In this document: positions 1 through 8,856 of the stretch, piece after piece
How positions within the stretch are numbered: position 1 is the first letter of the stretch
Layout of the letters: each line of letters starts with the position of its first letter
NCBI GenBank assembly: GCA_029565685.1
Contig: JAKQNR010000032.1
Span: 213,602-277,601, forward strand
Direction of reading: 5' to 3'
DNA: 64,000 nt
DNA from: a bacterium
GTDB taxonomy: Bacteria > Zhuqueibacterota > Zhuqueibacteria > Residuimicrobiales > Residuimicrobiaceae
Notes under the pieces: model-generated
Told to the model about the DNA's origin: nothing
Database searches by the model: none
What the model saw: only the letters and a program-made list of their open reading frames with translations
Position numbers and translations under genes: made by a program

Positions 1-900
1 AGCAAATTGCAATTTCTCAAATTGGAGATGGGCGCACGCGCCATCGCCTTAGCCGGCGCCTACAGCGCCGTCAGCGGGGATCCCAATTGCATTTTTTATA
101 ATCCTGCGGGCACTGCCTTTGTCGACGGCCTGGGACTGGCGTTCAATTATTCAAGCTGGCTGGCCGGCACCAGCTATCAATCCGCCGCGGCCTCTTATAC
201 CGCCGGCCGCTGGGGCACCTTTACCGCGAATTATCTAAGCGTACAATACGGCGAGTTTGAAAGAACCGTGGTCGATGCGCATGCCTGGGAAGGGTATCAA
301 AGTCTCGGTACCTTTGATGTCGGTGAATATGCCTTCGGTCTGGGCTATTCCCACCAAATCACCGACCGGCTTTTTATCGGCGGACAGGCGAAATACGCGT
401 ATCAGAGGCTTGGTTCCAGTCAGATCTGGGAGTATGTCGGGTCAGATTTCGAGGCTACGAAAGAGGTGGATAATGAGACAGATGTGGTGGCCTATGATTT
501 CGGCACCCTCTACAATTCAGGCTTTAAAAATCTGTGCATCGGCATCGCGGTGCAAAATTTTGCCAACAAACCGATTCCGCTGAATTTCCGTTTTGGCATG
601 GCGGTCGATTTGAATCAGATTTTTTTCCCGGACCGTACAAAGGACCGTCTGACCTTCTCCTACGAAATCCAGCATCCGCGCGATTACACCGAGCGCGTCC
701 AGTTCGGATTGGAGTATGCCTACCGTAACCTGATATTTCTGCGTGGCGGCTATAAAATCAATTTTGACGAACAGAGCTGGTCAGCCGGCATCGGCTGCAT
801 TTTGAGTTATTCGAAAACCGCGCTGCAGATAGATTATGCCATCGTGGACTTTAGCGCTTTCGGCTTCCTGCATCGGGCCAGCATCGGAGTGTCTTTATGA
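1..900 (+). CDS. PorV/PorQ-like outer-membrane protein, 5'-truncated by the window
   Basis: The frame is open from base 1, so the signal peptide and true start lie outside the window. The first visible stretch (FLKLEMGARAIALAGAYSAV, then a D-P-N-C-I-F-Y-N-P-A-G block) is the N-terminal signature of the PorV/PorQ (UPF0164-like) family of outer-membrane beta-barrels. In type IX secretion PorV accepts cargo proteins with C-terminal sorting domains. The remainder is alternating aromatic/polar beta-strand sequence with many Tyr/Gly residues and ends FLHRASIGVSL, as expected for a barrel C-terminus. Its stop overlaps the next start (ATGA), and the next three genes encode secreted proteins with sorting-type C-termini, so a role in their export or anchoring is a reasonable inference. 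Family assignment is by recognition of the N-terminal motif only. Confidence 0.7.
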   Translation, partial: SKLQFLKLEMGARAIALAGAYSAVSGDPNCIFYNPAGTAFVDGLGLAFNYSSWLAGTSYQSAAASYTAGRWGTFTANYLSVQYGEFERTVVDAHAWEGYQSLGTFDVGEYAFGLGYSHQITDRLFIGGQAKYAYQRLGSSQIWEYVGSDFEATKEVDNETDVVAYDFGTLYNSGFKNLCIGIAVQNFANKPIPLNFRFGMAVDLNQIFFPDRTKDRLTFSYEIQHPRDYTERVQFGLEYAYRNLIFLRGGYKINFDEQSWSAGIGCILSYSKTALQIDYAIVDFSAFGFLHRASIGVSL

Positions 901-3053
901 GTCAAATTAAACGACGACGTTGGGCAGGGCCATCGATCCATCTTCTCGTTCTGTTGCCGGTGATCTTGACCGGCGTGGGCTACGCACAGCACATTACCGG
1001 GAGGAAAACTCTGTGCATCGGTGAACTGTGGCATGAGGATGAGGACATCCCATCCGGCGGATTTCATCGTTCCTTCTGCTGGCCGGGCAATCACTATCGT
1101 GCCGTCGGCGCCGCCAAACCGATGGATTTGATGAACGGCTGCGCCCGGGAATGCGGACTTGGTTATGGCATGAAGAACTGGACTGATTGGAAAAATAAAT
1201 TTTATCCTTACATGGTCGGCGGTGTCGGCGAAAGCCTGATGGTATATCCCAACGGCGCGCGTTATGGTTGCGTAGGACACGAATTTAAAATCATCTTGCG
1301 ACAACCTCCGCCCACCCTGATGGTGGATGGGGAAATACAACCGGCTAGGCAGGAATATGATGAACTCGACCCTCACCTCATCAGCGATGCCGCCCTGGCG
1401 ATCAAATGGTCCTTTGATGTGGGCCTGACGGTGGAGCAGGTCTATTATGCCTACGCATCTCCTCCTTTTGACAGTTATCTATTCATCGATTTCAACGTGA
1501 TCAACAGCGGAAACGTGAATCAAAATTTAAGCACGGTTGAGCTAAAAAATCAATTCCTACATGGCCTTTGCTTTACCTACGCCTTTTTACCTATGGTGAG
1601 CCATGAAGGCGCCGAACAAACGCCCAGTTCGGTCATTGAGACCAGCACAGATGATTGGGTTGAATATTATGGCGAGTCCTATCTGGATTACCTTGGAAGT
1701 GGATCTCCTTTGCATCCTGCCGGCGATCGCACGGCCGATTCATTAAGAATTTTTTACGCTTGGGACGGGAATAACGGAAAATCCGGATGGGACGATACGG
1801 GCGATCCCGACATGAATACCGGTTTTTTTGAACAGTCGCCCGGAATGGGCAGACTGCTGTCTCATCAGTATCTGGGTTTAGGTCTTTTGCACGCTGATAA
1901 AAGTCCCAGCGACACGACCAACGATTTATCGCAGCCTTTTTCCACGGTTTGGCGAGTCGGCACGCAACCGTTCTTCTCCACTCAGGAGGCCTATGAATAT
2001 TATTTCAACGGTCGGCACATGGACAGCCCGCAGGAGATGGGCTTCACCCGACCGGATGATCCAGTTTCGGTCGCTCGTCCCAATCCTTACATCAGTCTGG
2101 GTCCTTACGAGATGCCGTTCGGCAGCGATATCCACTTTACTCTCCTGGCGGCGGTTAACGGAATCAATTATGATTTGTGCAATTCCATAGGACTTTCGTG
2201 GTGGACGCGATGGAAAGGCGGTGAAGGCATCCTGGATGAGGAGAAAAATCGGTTGGTAGCCAGCGGTCGCGATTCGCTGTTTAAATATTTCGGCCAGGCG
2301 ACGCGTCGCTATTTTAAGAACCGCGAAAACGGACGACATCCCTTTGATGCGCCGGAACCGCCGCCGCCTCCTGCCCTGACTGTTACCTCGGCGGAAAAAT
2401 CCGTGATCCTGAAATGGAGCGACGTCTCTCAGATTCCGGACCACGATACCGCTGTGCTTGATTTTGCCGGCTATCGGGTGTATCGTTCTGTGGGACGCAA
2501 TGATACAACATTTGTCAAGATTTGGGAATGCGGCGGGAACACCGGCATACCGGTAGCCACTGAATACGTCGATCGCACGGTGCAAAGAGGATTTGCCTAT
2601 TTTTATTATGTGACCGCCTATGATGACGGCAGTCAAAACTGGGAAGCTCCGGGCCGATCACTCGAATCGGGCAAATACTGGAATATGATGCTCAAGAACA
2701 AGCCGGCTCACCCTTTTATGAGCAGTGAACAGGTCGCAAATTTGAATCAGGTCAAGGTCGTGCCCAATCCCTATCATGATCAGTCGGTGCGGTTTAACTG
2801 GCCGGGCGAGGAAAACAAACTATTATTCATCAATGTTCCGCTCAAATGCACGATCAAGGTGTATACGGCCAGCGGCGATCTGGTTAAAACCCTTTGGCAT
2901 GACTCCAACCAGACCGAATGCGCATGGAATCAAGTCACGGACAGCAATCAACTGATCTATTCCGGCGTTTATTTTTACATCGTTGAAAGCGACATCGGTC
3001 GGCAGACCGGAAAATTTGTAGTGGTGAGATCCAGCAAACAGAGAGATCAATGA
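897..3053 (+). CDS. Secreted FN3-like/FlgD-sorting-domain protein, tandem copy 1
   Basis: This 718-aa protein begins with a signal peptide (about residues 1-31, charged start, hydrophobic core, cleavage near GYAQ). A large N-terminal region (about 32-480) matches the next two genes but I recognise no enzyme family in it; it is rich in Trp, Tyr, Asp and Gly. A fibronectin-III-like module follows at about 490-600 (GYRVYRS, then YFYYVTAYDDG). The C-terminal hundred residues (from KVVPNPY near 620, ending SGVYFYIVES and a GKFVVVRSS strand) form a FlgD-like/type IX-type sorting domain. ATGA overlaps on both sides suggest translational coupling with the PorV-like gene and copy 2. Likely a surface-attached or secreted protein; substrate or ligand unknown. 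Confidence 0.75.
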   Translation: MSQIKRRRWAGPSIHLLVLLPVILTGVGYAQHITGRKTLCIGELWHEDEDIPSGGFHRSFCWPGNHYRAVGAAKPMDLMNGCARECGLGYGMKNWTDWKNKFYPYMVGGVGESLMVYPNGARYGCVGHEFKIILRQPPPTLMVDGEIQPARQEYDELDPHLISDAALAIKWSFDVGLTVEQVYYAYASPPFDSYLFIDFNVINSGNVNQNLSTVELKNQFLHGLCFTYAFLPMVSHEGAEQTPSSVIETSTDDWVEYYGESYLDYLGSGSPLHPAGDRTADSLRIFYAWDGNNGKSGWDDTGDPDMNTGFFEQSPGMGRLLSHQYLGLGLLHADKSPSDTTNDLSQPFSTVWRVGTQPFFSTQEAYEYYFNGRHMDSPQEMGFTRPDDPVSVARPNPYISLGPYEMPFGSDIHFTLLAAVNGINYDLCNSIGLSWWTRWKGGEGILDEEKNRLVASGRDSLFKYFGQATRRYFKNRENGRHPFDAPEPPPPPALTVTSAEKSVILKWSDVSQIPDHDTAVLDFAGYRVYRSVGRNDTTFVKIWECGGNTGIPVATEYVDRTVQRGFAYFYYVTAYDDGSQNWEAPGRSLESGKYWNMMLKNKPAHPFMSSEQVANLNQVKVVPNPYHDQSVRFNWPGEENKLLFINVPLKCTIKVYTASGDLVKTLWHDSNQTECAWNQVTDSNQLIYSGVYFYIVESDIGRQTGKFVVVRSSKQRDQ

Positions 3054-5188
3054 AAAGAAATCATCTGCTTATTTGCTTGATGCTCTGTTTTCTTTTTATT
3101 CATGCCGATTTATGTTTTCCCCAACAGATCACCGGTCGCAAGTATCTGCGCATCGGAGAAATTTGGCATGAAGATGAGGATATTCCCAGCGGCGGCTGGC
3201 AGGCCTCTTTCGCCTGGCCCGGCAATCATTGGCGCCGCATCAACCAATCGGAAAACCATTTGATGAACGGGACGATGCGTGAATGCGGCTTGGGGTATGG
3301 GTTGAAAAACTGGAAAGATTGGAAAAACAATACATTTCCGGTGATGGTGGGAGGCGTCGGGCAAAGCTTGATGGTTCATCCGCCGGGCGGCCGATTCGGC
3401 TGTGTGGGACATACCTTCAAGATCATACTGCGCCGGCCGCCGCCGACTTTGACCGTCGAGGGCGAGCTCCAGGCGCCGAAACAGGAATATGATGAACTGA
3501 ACGCCAACCTGATCAGCGATGCGGCGCTGGTGATTCGATGGTCGTTCGATATCGGCGTCACTGTCGAACAGACCTATTACGCTTATGCCTCGTATCCGTT
3601 TGACAGCTACCTCTTTATTGATTTCAAAATCATCAACAGCGGCAATGTGAATCTGAATGAAAAAACAGTTGAATTAAAAAATCAGGTTCTGCACGACATA
3701 TGTTTTAATTATGCCGTGTTGCCGCAAGTCGGGTTCGAGGGCGCCCGGCAAAGCCCCCCGACCGGCACAGAGGATTGTACCGACGATTGGGTGGAGTATT
3801 ACGGCGAAAATTATCTCGACTATATCGGCTCAGGCACGCCGACGCATCCAGCAGGCAATCCTTCGGCCGACTCTTTAAGAGTGTTTATCGCCTGGGATGG
3901 AGATAATAACCAAACGGCCGGTTGGGATGACACCGGCGACCCTGACTGGAACAAAGGCTATATGGAACAAAGCCCGGGCATGGGCCGGCTGCTGTCGCCG
4001 CAATACTTCGGCATGGGCATCCTTCATTGCGACAAGAGCGTCGACGACACCACCAATGATCTATCGCAACCGTTTGCGACCGTGTGGCGGCCCGGCAATG
4101 TGCTGTTCGGCTCCCTCGAAGAGGCCTACAACTATTTCTTCACCGGAGTGCATATGGCCAGTCCGCTGGAGATGGGATACACGGAACCCAACGATCCTCT
4201 GCGGGTGGCGCGTCCGAACCCCTATGTCTGCATCGGGCCTTTTGAAATGCCTTTTGGCAGCGATATCCATTTTTCCATGTTAGTGGCTGTGCATGGGATC
4301 AATTATGATTTATGCAACTCAGTGGGCCTCTCTTGGTGGACGCGATACAAAGGGGGGCAAGGTTTGACCGATGTGGAAAAGAACGCAATCGTCGCTACCG
4401 GGCGGGATTCTCTCTTCAAATATTACAGTCAGGCCACACGCCGGTATTTCCGCAACCTTGAACAGGGGCGTGACCCCTTTGATGCACCGGAAGCCCCGCA
4501 GCCGCCCGATTTGACCGTTACCGCAGGAGAAAAATCGGTTATTTTAGAATGGAGCGATGTTTCACAAATTCCCGATCACGACACCGGCGTGATCGATTTT
4601 TCCGGATACCGGGTCTATCGGTCGGTGAGCCGCAATGACACCACTTTTGAAAAAATCTGGGAGTGCGGCGGCGCGAGCGGAATCCCGGTGGCCAACCGCT
4701 ACGTCGATTACGGCGTCCAACGGGGGGTTGCTTACTTTTATTATGTCACCGCCTTTGATGACGGCCAACAAAACTGGGAACAGCCCGGACGATCGTTGGA
4801 ATCGGGCAAATACTGGAATATGATGCTGAAAAATCGTCCCGTGCATCCCTTTATGAGTCAGCAACAGGTTGGAAATCTCGATGACATCAAAGTCGTGCCG
4901 AATCCCTATAACGATAAATCGGTTCGTTTTAATTGGCCCGGGGAAGAGAACAAATTGCTCTTTATCAATCTTCCTCTTAAATGCACGATTAAAATTTTCA
5001 CCGCCAGCGGAGATCTGGTAAAGACGATCCAGCACGACAATCAAACGACCGAGCAGGATTGGAATCAGGTTACTGACAGCAACCAGCTCATCTATTCAGG
5101 AGTTTATTTCTTTCTGGTTGAAAGCGACCTGGGTGCGAAAACGGGAAAATTCGTCGTCGTACGTTCCAGCAGAATAGAGGAACCATGA
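3050..5188 (+). CDS. Secreted FN3-like/FlgD-sorting-domain protein, tandem copy 2
   Basis: This 712-aa paralogue of the preceding gene has the same architecture throughout: signal peptide (about 1-25, ending FPQ), shared core opening with ITGRKYLRIGEIWHEDEDIP, FN3-like module (about 490-600) and FlgD-like C-terminal sorting domain (KVVPNPYNDKS near 618, ending TGKFVVVRSS). It overlaps its neighbours by ATGA at both ends. The core keeps invariant blocks such as DDWVEYYGE, LDYIGSG, EQSPGMGRLLS and GLSWWTR in all three copies, so the fold is under constraint even though other segments have diverged. No catalytic signature is recognised. A family of surface or carbohydrate-contacting proteins made by tandem duplication is the most economical reading. 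Confidence 0.75.
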   Translation: MKRNHLLICLMLCFLFIHADLCFPQQITGRKYLRIGEIWHEDEDIPSGGWQASFAWPGNHWRRINQSENHLMNGTMRECGLGYGLKNWKDWKNNTFPVMVGGVGQSLMVHPPGGRFGCVGHTFKIILRRPPPTLTVEGELQAPKQEYDELNANLISDAALVIRWSFDIGVTVEQTYYAYASYPFDSYLFIDFKIINSGNVNLNEKTVELKNQVLHDICFNYAVLPQVGFEGARQSPPTGTEDCTDDWVEYYGENYLDYIGSGTPTHPAGNPSADSLRVFIAWDGDNNQTAGWDDTGDPDWNKGYMEQSPGMGRLLSPQYFGMGILHCDKSVDDTTNDLSQPFATVWRPGNVLFGSLEEAYNYFFTGVHMASPLEMGYTEPNDPLRVARPNPYVCIGPFEMPFGSDIHFSMLVAVHGINYDLCNSVGLSWWTRYKGGQGLTDVEKNAIVATGRDSLFKYYSQATRRYFRNLEQGRDPFDAPEAPQPPDLTVTAGEKSVILEWSDVSQIPDHDTGVIDFSGYRVYRSVSRNDTTFEKIWECGGASGIPVANRYVDYGVQRGVAYFYYVTAFDDGQQNWEQPGRSLESGKYWNMMLKNRPVHPFMSQQQVGNLDDIKVVPNPYNDKSVRFNWPGEENKLLFINLPLKCTIKIFTASGDLVKTIQHDNQTTEQDWNQVTDSNQLIYSGVYFFLVESDLGAKTGKFVVVRSSRIEEP

Positions 5189-7311
5189 GAACAACGTACA
5201 CCCTGTTACTTTGCGTGCTGTTGCTGATGATGGAGGCACTATCTGTTCAAGGCCAATCCATCACCGGCCGCCGCTACCTCTGGATCGGCGAGCTCTGGAC
5301 CGAAGAGGAGGATATTCCCAGTGGCGGATGGGAGGATTGCTTCGCCTGGCCCGGCAACCACTGGCGAATAGGTCTCGGTCATGAAAATCGGTTGATGAAC
5401 GGCACCGTCCGCCAGGGCGGCATGAGCTATGGACTGCTCAATTGGAAAGATTGGAAGAATGCTTTTTTCCCTTATATGGTTGGCGGCGTGAATCAGAGCA
5501 ATCTGGTGCATCCCAACGGCGCTCGCTGGGGTTGCGTCGGTCACGAGTTCAAGCTGATTTTAAGACGTCCGCCGCCGACTTTAGTGGTGAATGGAGAACC
5601 TCAGCCGCCGCGGCAGGCCTATGACGCTCTCGACGCCCATCTGATCAGCGATGCGGTGCTGTACATCCGCTGGTCTATGGATGTCGGGCTAACGGGCGAG
5701 ATGCGTTATTATGCTTACGCAGCCTATCCGTTCGACAGTTATATGTTCATTGATTTTGTAGTGAAAAACACCGGGAACGTCAATCTAAATGAAAAAACGG
5801 CTGAATTGAATGGACAGGTTCTTCAGGGCGCCGCGTTCAACTATATGGTGCAGCCCCATGTCAGCTATGAAGGCGCGCGTCAGAATCAAGCAGTCTGGGA
5901 GCATATCAATGATGATTGGGTGGAGTATTACGGGGAGAATTACTTGGATTATCTAGGCGGCGGCACGCCGGTGCACCCAAGCGGAAATCCGCTGGCCGAT
6001 TCCCTACGCCTGTTTATCGTATGGGATGGCGATAACAATAAAATCTCCGGAGACGATACCGGGGATCCTGATTTGAACAGCGGTTTCGAGGAGCAAAGCC
6101 CGGGCATGGGCAGATTGTTGTCGCCGCAATATTTCGGCATGGGGCTGCTGCACGCAGATAAGAGCGCCCTGGATACCACCAATGATCTGCGACAGCCCTT
6201 TTCCACAGTTTGGCGTCCCGGCGACGTCCGCTTTTCATCCTGCGAGGAGGCATACAAATATTTTTTTACCGAAAGACACATGGCCAGCCCGCAGGAGATG
6301 GGCTTTACAGAACCGAACGATCCACTCAATGTCGCGCGTCCCAATCCGTACATCGGAGTCGGACCCTATGAGATGCCGTTTCAGAGCGATGTTCATTTTA
6401 CTATGCTTTTCTGCGTGAACGGCATCAACTATGATTTATGCAACGCGCTGGGCTTATCCTGGTGGACTCGCTGGAAAGGCGGGGAGGGGATTACCGATCA
6501 GGAAAAAAATCAGTGGTTGGCCACTGGCCGTGATTCATTATTCAAGTACTTTAGTCAGGCAACCCGGCGTTATTTCAGAAATGTCGAAAATCATCGCAGT
6601 CCCTTTGACAGCCCCGAGCCGCCACCGCCTCCCGACTTGACCGTGACGGCGGGTGAAAAGTCGGTCATTCTAGAATGGAGCGACGTTTCCAAAATACCGG
6701 ATCATGATACCGGTGTGCTTGATTTTGCCGGCTACCGGGTTTATCGCGCCAAAAGCCGCAATGATACCACGTTTCAGAGAATTTGGCAATGCGGCGGCCA
6801 AACCGGCATCCCCGTGGTCACCCGTTATGTCGACACCGATGTTCAACGTGGCTTTGCCTATTTCTATTATGTGACCGCTTACGACGACGGCAGTCAAAAC
6901 TGGGAACAGCCCGGTCGCTCTCTCGAGTCTGGTAAATACTGGAACATGATGTTGAAAAACAAACCGGTGCACCCGTTCATGAGCCAGCAACAGGTTTCCA
7001 CGTTGGAGCAGATCAAAGTGGTTCCCAATCCTTTTAACGACAAATCGGTCAAGTTCAATTGGCCGGGTGAAGAAAACAAGCTATTGTTCATCAATTTGCC
7101 TCTGCAGTGCACCATCAAGATCTATACCGCAACCGGGGATTTGGTTAAGACCATCGTTCATGATGACGGCACCACCGAACAGTCCTGGAATCAGGTTACC
7201 GACAGCAACCAGCTGATCTACTCGGGTGTTTATTTCTTCCTGGTCGAGAGCGCCTTGGGAACCAAAACGGGAAAATTTGTCGTTATTCAGTCGAGCCGTT
7301 TGAATAATTAA
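5185..7311 (+). CDS. Secreted FN3-like/FlgD-sorting-domain protein, tandem copy 3
   Basis: The third tandem paralogue is 708 aa. The signal peptide covers about residues 1-24 (hydrophobic LLLCVLLLMM core, end VQGQ), and the core starts SITGRRYLWIGELW. The FN3-like part is near 485-595 and the C-terminal FlgD-like domain runs from KVVPNPFNDKS to KFVVIQSS. The start is fixed by the ATGA overlap with copy 2. It is the last of the coupled set: a 259-bp gap follows before the next gene. Copy 3 differs from 1 and 2 mainly in the first 200 residues (for example a GGMSYG block where the others have CGLGYG). Function unknown; the C-terminal domain argues for export through the same route as the other two. 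Confidence 0.75.
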   Translation: MRTTYTLLLCVLLLMMEALSVQGQSITGRRYLWIGELWTEEEDIPSGGWEDCFAWPGNHWRIGLGHENRLMNGTVRQGGMSYGLLNWKDWKNAFFPYMVGGVNQSNLVHPNGARWGCVGHEFKLILRRPPPTLVVNGEPQPPRQAYDALDAHLISDAVLYIRWSMDVGLTGEMRYYAYAAYPFDSYMFIDFVVKNTGNVNLNEKTAELNGQVLQGAAFNYMVQPHVSYEGARQNQAVWEHINDDWVEYYGENYLDYLGGGTPVHPSGNPLADSLRLFIVWDGDNNKISGDDTGDPDLNSGFEEQSPGMGRLLSPQYFGMGLLHADKSALDTTNDLRQPFSTVWRPGDVRFSSCEEAYKYFFTERHMASPQEMGFTEPNDPLNVARPNPYIGVGPYEMPFQSDVHFTMLFCVNGINYDLCNALGLSWWTRWKGGEGITDQEKNQWLATGRDSLFKYFSQATRRYFRNVENHRSPFDSPEPPPPPDLTVTAGEKSVILEWSDVSKIPDHDTGVLDFAGYRVYRAKSRNDTTFQRIWQCGGQTGIPVVTRYVDTDVQRGFAYFYYVTAYDDGSQNWEQPGRSLESGKYWNMMLKNKPVHPFMSQQQVSTLEQIKVVPNPFNDKSVKFNWPGEENKLLFINLPLQCTIKIYTATGDLVKTIVHDDGTTEQSWNQVTDSNQLIYSGVYFFLVESALGTKTGKFVVIQSSRLNN

Positions 7312-7391
7312 AAGGGATAAGAGAACTCTCGTTGCATCGAGCAGTTTTCTGCCATGCCCTGAAGGAGTGAAAGGAGCAGGCTATTCTTGGA

Positions 7392-7463
7392 AAAGGAGGT
7401 GATGCTGCCGGCTGATTTTACCCTGTGCATCCGCTCACGTTAACGAACCGTCAGGAGGTGATG
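7392..7463 (+). other. Two strong Shine-Dalgarno-like motifs without a proper gene
   Basis: AAAGGAGGTGAT at 7392-7403 matches the complement of the usual 16S rRNA 3' end perfectly, and AGGAGGTGATG at 7453-7463 nearly does. Neither is correctly spaced before a long reading frame: the first runs straight into an ATG with a 13-codon frame, the second into ATG-TGA. The true RBS of the next gene is a separate AAAAAGGAG just before 7571. They could mark tiny leader peptides or be decayed starts. Confidence 0.3.
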
Positions 7464-7570
7464 TGAACTGGTGTCCGTTTGCCGGAACGATTGTTACGTT
7501 CCAAGGAAAAAGCGACATGATTAAATTCATCCTGTGCGATCTGATCGCTTAAACGAAAAAGGAGCCATCT

Positions 7571-8770
7571 ATGAAAACAAAGACCGTATTATGTTTGTTT
7601 GCCGTACTTTTGCTCGTTTCTTTTACTTTTGCCGGCGTCACCGAAATGAAGATCTGGACCGATGAGATCATGGATCCAGATCCGGATCAAATGAACCCTG
7701 TGACGAGCAAGGTAACGCGTTACGGCACTAAATCCAGTCCGGCGAGTTACTATGTGGTTCGCTGGTGCACCAACCGCGAACCAGCCGGTGATTATATGAA
7801 TATCACCGGCACGGATCCAACGCCCGCCGCCGGTCCGTACTGCATGGATGTCGGCATGGGCCCAGTGCCGGGACCGAATTTGTGGATGGACATGCGCCGC
7901 GACGATGCCGCTCCGGGATGGACGGAACCACTGGATGCCTCAGCGACTGAACGCGTTACGTTTTGGATCAAGGCTGAACCGAACACCTGTCCTCTTTGGT
8001 TTTATGCGTTGGATTGGCCGTCTCCGGCTGGCTTTAAAAATGTTTCTGCCGCCATACGGATCGAAGGGGAGACAGTGATCACTCGGGATGAATTCGGGGA
8101 ATGGTCTGGCCGCTTAAAGCCCTTTAACGGAAACTGGCAATTTGTGTCCATTCCCTGGGCTTTTCTGCAGCTTACGGATTCGGAAGTAGTCAATGCGGTG
8201 GTGCCCTATAGCTTTATCCATGAAGGGTCTGCTGGCGGCGATGGAGACGGTGCGGCGTACGCATTCACTCCGGCGACGTTGTGGAGCCTGACCTGGGCTA
8301 CGGCGACTACGGATGATGGTCCAACAGGCGTGTGGAACGCCGTTTATGCCACATCCCCCGACTGCAAGTGGAATCTTCCGCTGGGCAGCCCAGGGGTGCC
8401 GGATCAGCGATGGAGCATCGACGAAGTCGTCTTCTGCCTGAATCAGGGCACTGGCATCACGGATGTGGACGGCAAATCTTCGATCATGCCTCTGGAGTAC
8501 GGCCTGAGCAACAACTATCCCAATCCGTTCAATCCTACCACGCAAATCGAATATTCCATTCCCATTTCCAACCGGGTGTCGATCGAGGTGTATAATGCGC
8601 TGGGGCAAAAAATCAAGACGCTGGTAAACCGCACGATGTCGCCGGGCACGTACCAAGCGATCTGGAACGGCACCGATGATTTCGGCAACGCCGTTCCGTC
8701 CGGCGTGTACTATTGCCGAATGGTTTCGAGCCATTTTAATTCGGTGAAAAAAATGCTGCTGCTCAAATAA
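7571..8770 (+). CDS. Secreted protein with type IX/FlgD-like C-terminal sorting domain
   Basis: This 399-aa protein has a clean signal peptide (MKTKTVLCLF start, cleavage after about residue 21, FTFAG). Residues about 25-290 are a Trp- and Pro-rich, probably all-beta region (TERVTFWIKAEPN, WQFVSIPWAF) that resembles carbohydrate-binding or galactose-binding jelly-roll modules in style, but I cannot name a family. The last 85 residues are a textbook sorting/FlgD-like domain: NNYPNPFNPTTQIEYSIP, then IEVYNALGQKIKTL, then GTYQAIWNGTDDFGN and PSGVYYCRM, ending KKMLLLK. A good RBS (AAAAAGGAG) lies 6 bases before the ATG. A strong hairpin follows the stop, so this may be the last gene of the first transcript. 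Confidence 0.75.
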   Translation: MKTKTVLCLFAVLLLVSFTFAGVTEMKIWTDEIMDPDPDQMNPVTSKVTRYGTKSSPASYYVVRWCTNREPAGDYMNITGTDPTPAAGPYCMDVGMGPVPGPNLWMDMRRDDAAPGWTEPLDASATERVTFWIKAEPNTCPLWFYALDWPSPAGFKNVSAAIRIEGETVITRDEFGEWSGRLKPFNGNWQFVSIPWAFLQLTDSEVVNAVVPYSFIHEGSAGGDGDGAAYAFTPATLWSLTWATATTDDGPTGVWNAVYATSPDCKWNLPLGSPGVPDQRWSIDEVVFCLNQGTGITDVDGKSSIMPLEYGLSNNYPNPFNPTTQIEYSIPISNRVSIEVYNALGQKIKTLVNRTMSPGTYQAIWNGTDDFGNAVPSGVYYCRMVSSHFNSVKKMLLLK

Positions 8771-8771
8771 G

Positions 8772-8809
8772 GATCAGAGAGGGGCAGAGTTCTTCTGCCC
8801 CTCTTGATC
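8772..8809 (+). terminator. Strong hairpin after the sorting-domain protein gene
   Basis: AGAGGGGCAGA at 8778-8788 pairs with TCTGCCCCTCT at 8794-8804 (11 bp, 5-base loop). The stem extends outward by GATCA/TGATC with one bulge. There is no T-tract, so it may act as a weak terminator or as a 3'-end stabiliser. Confidence 0.55.
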
Positions 8810-8856
8810 GGCGAAGGAGACGCACGATCGGGTATTTTTTATGATGAAAGCGCATC

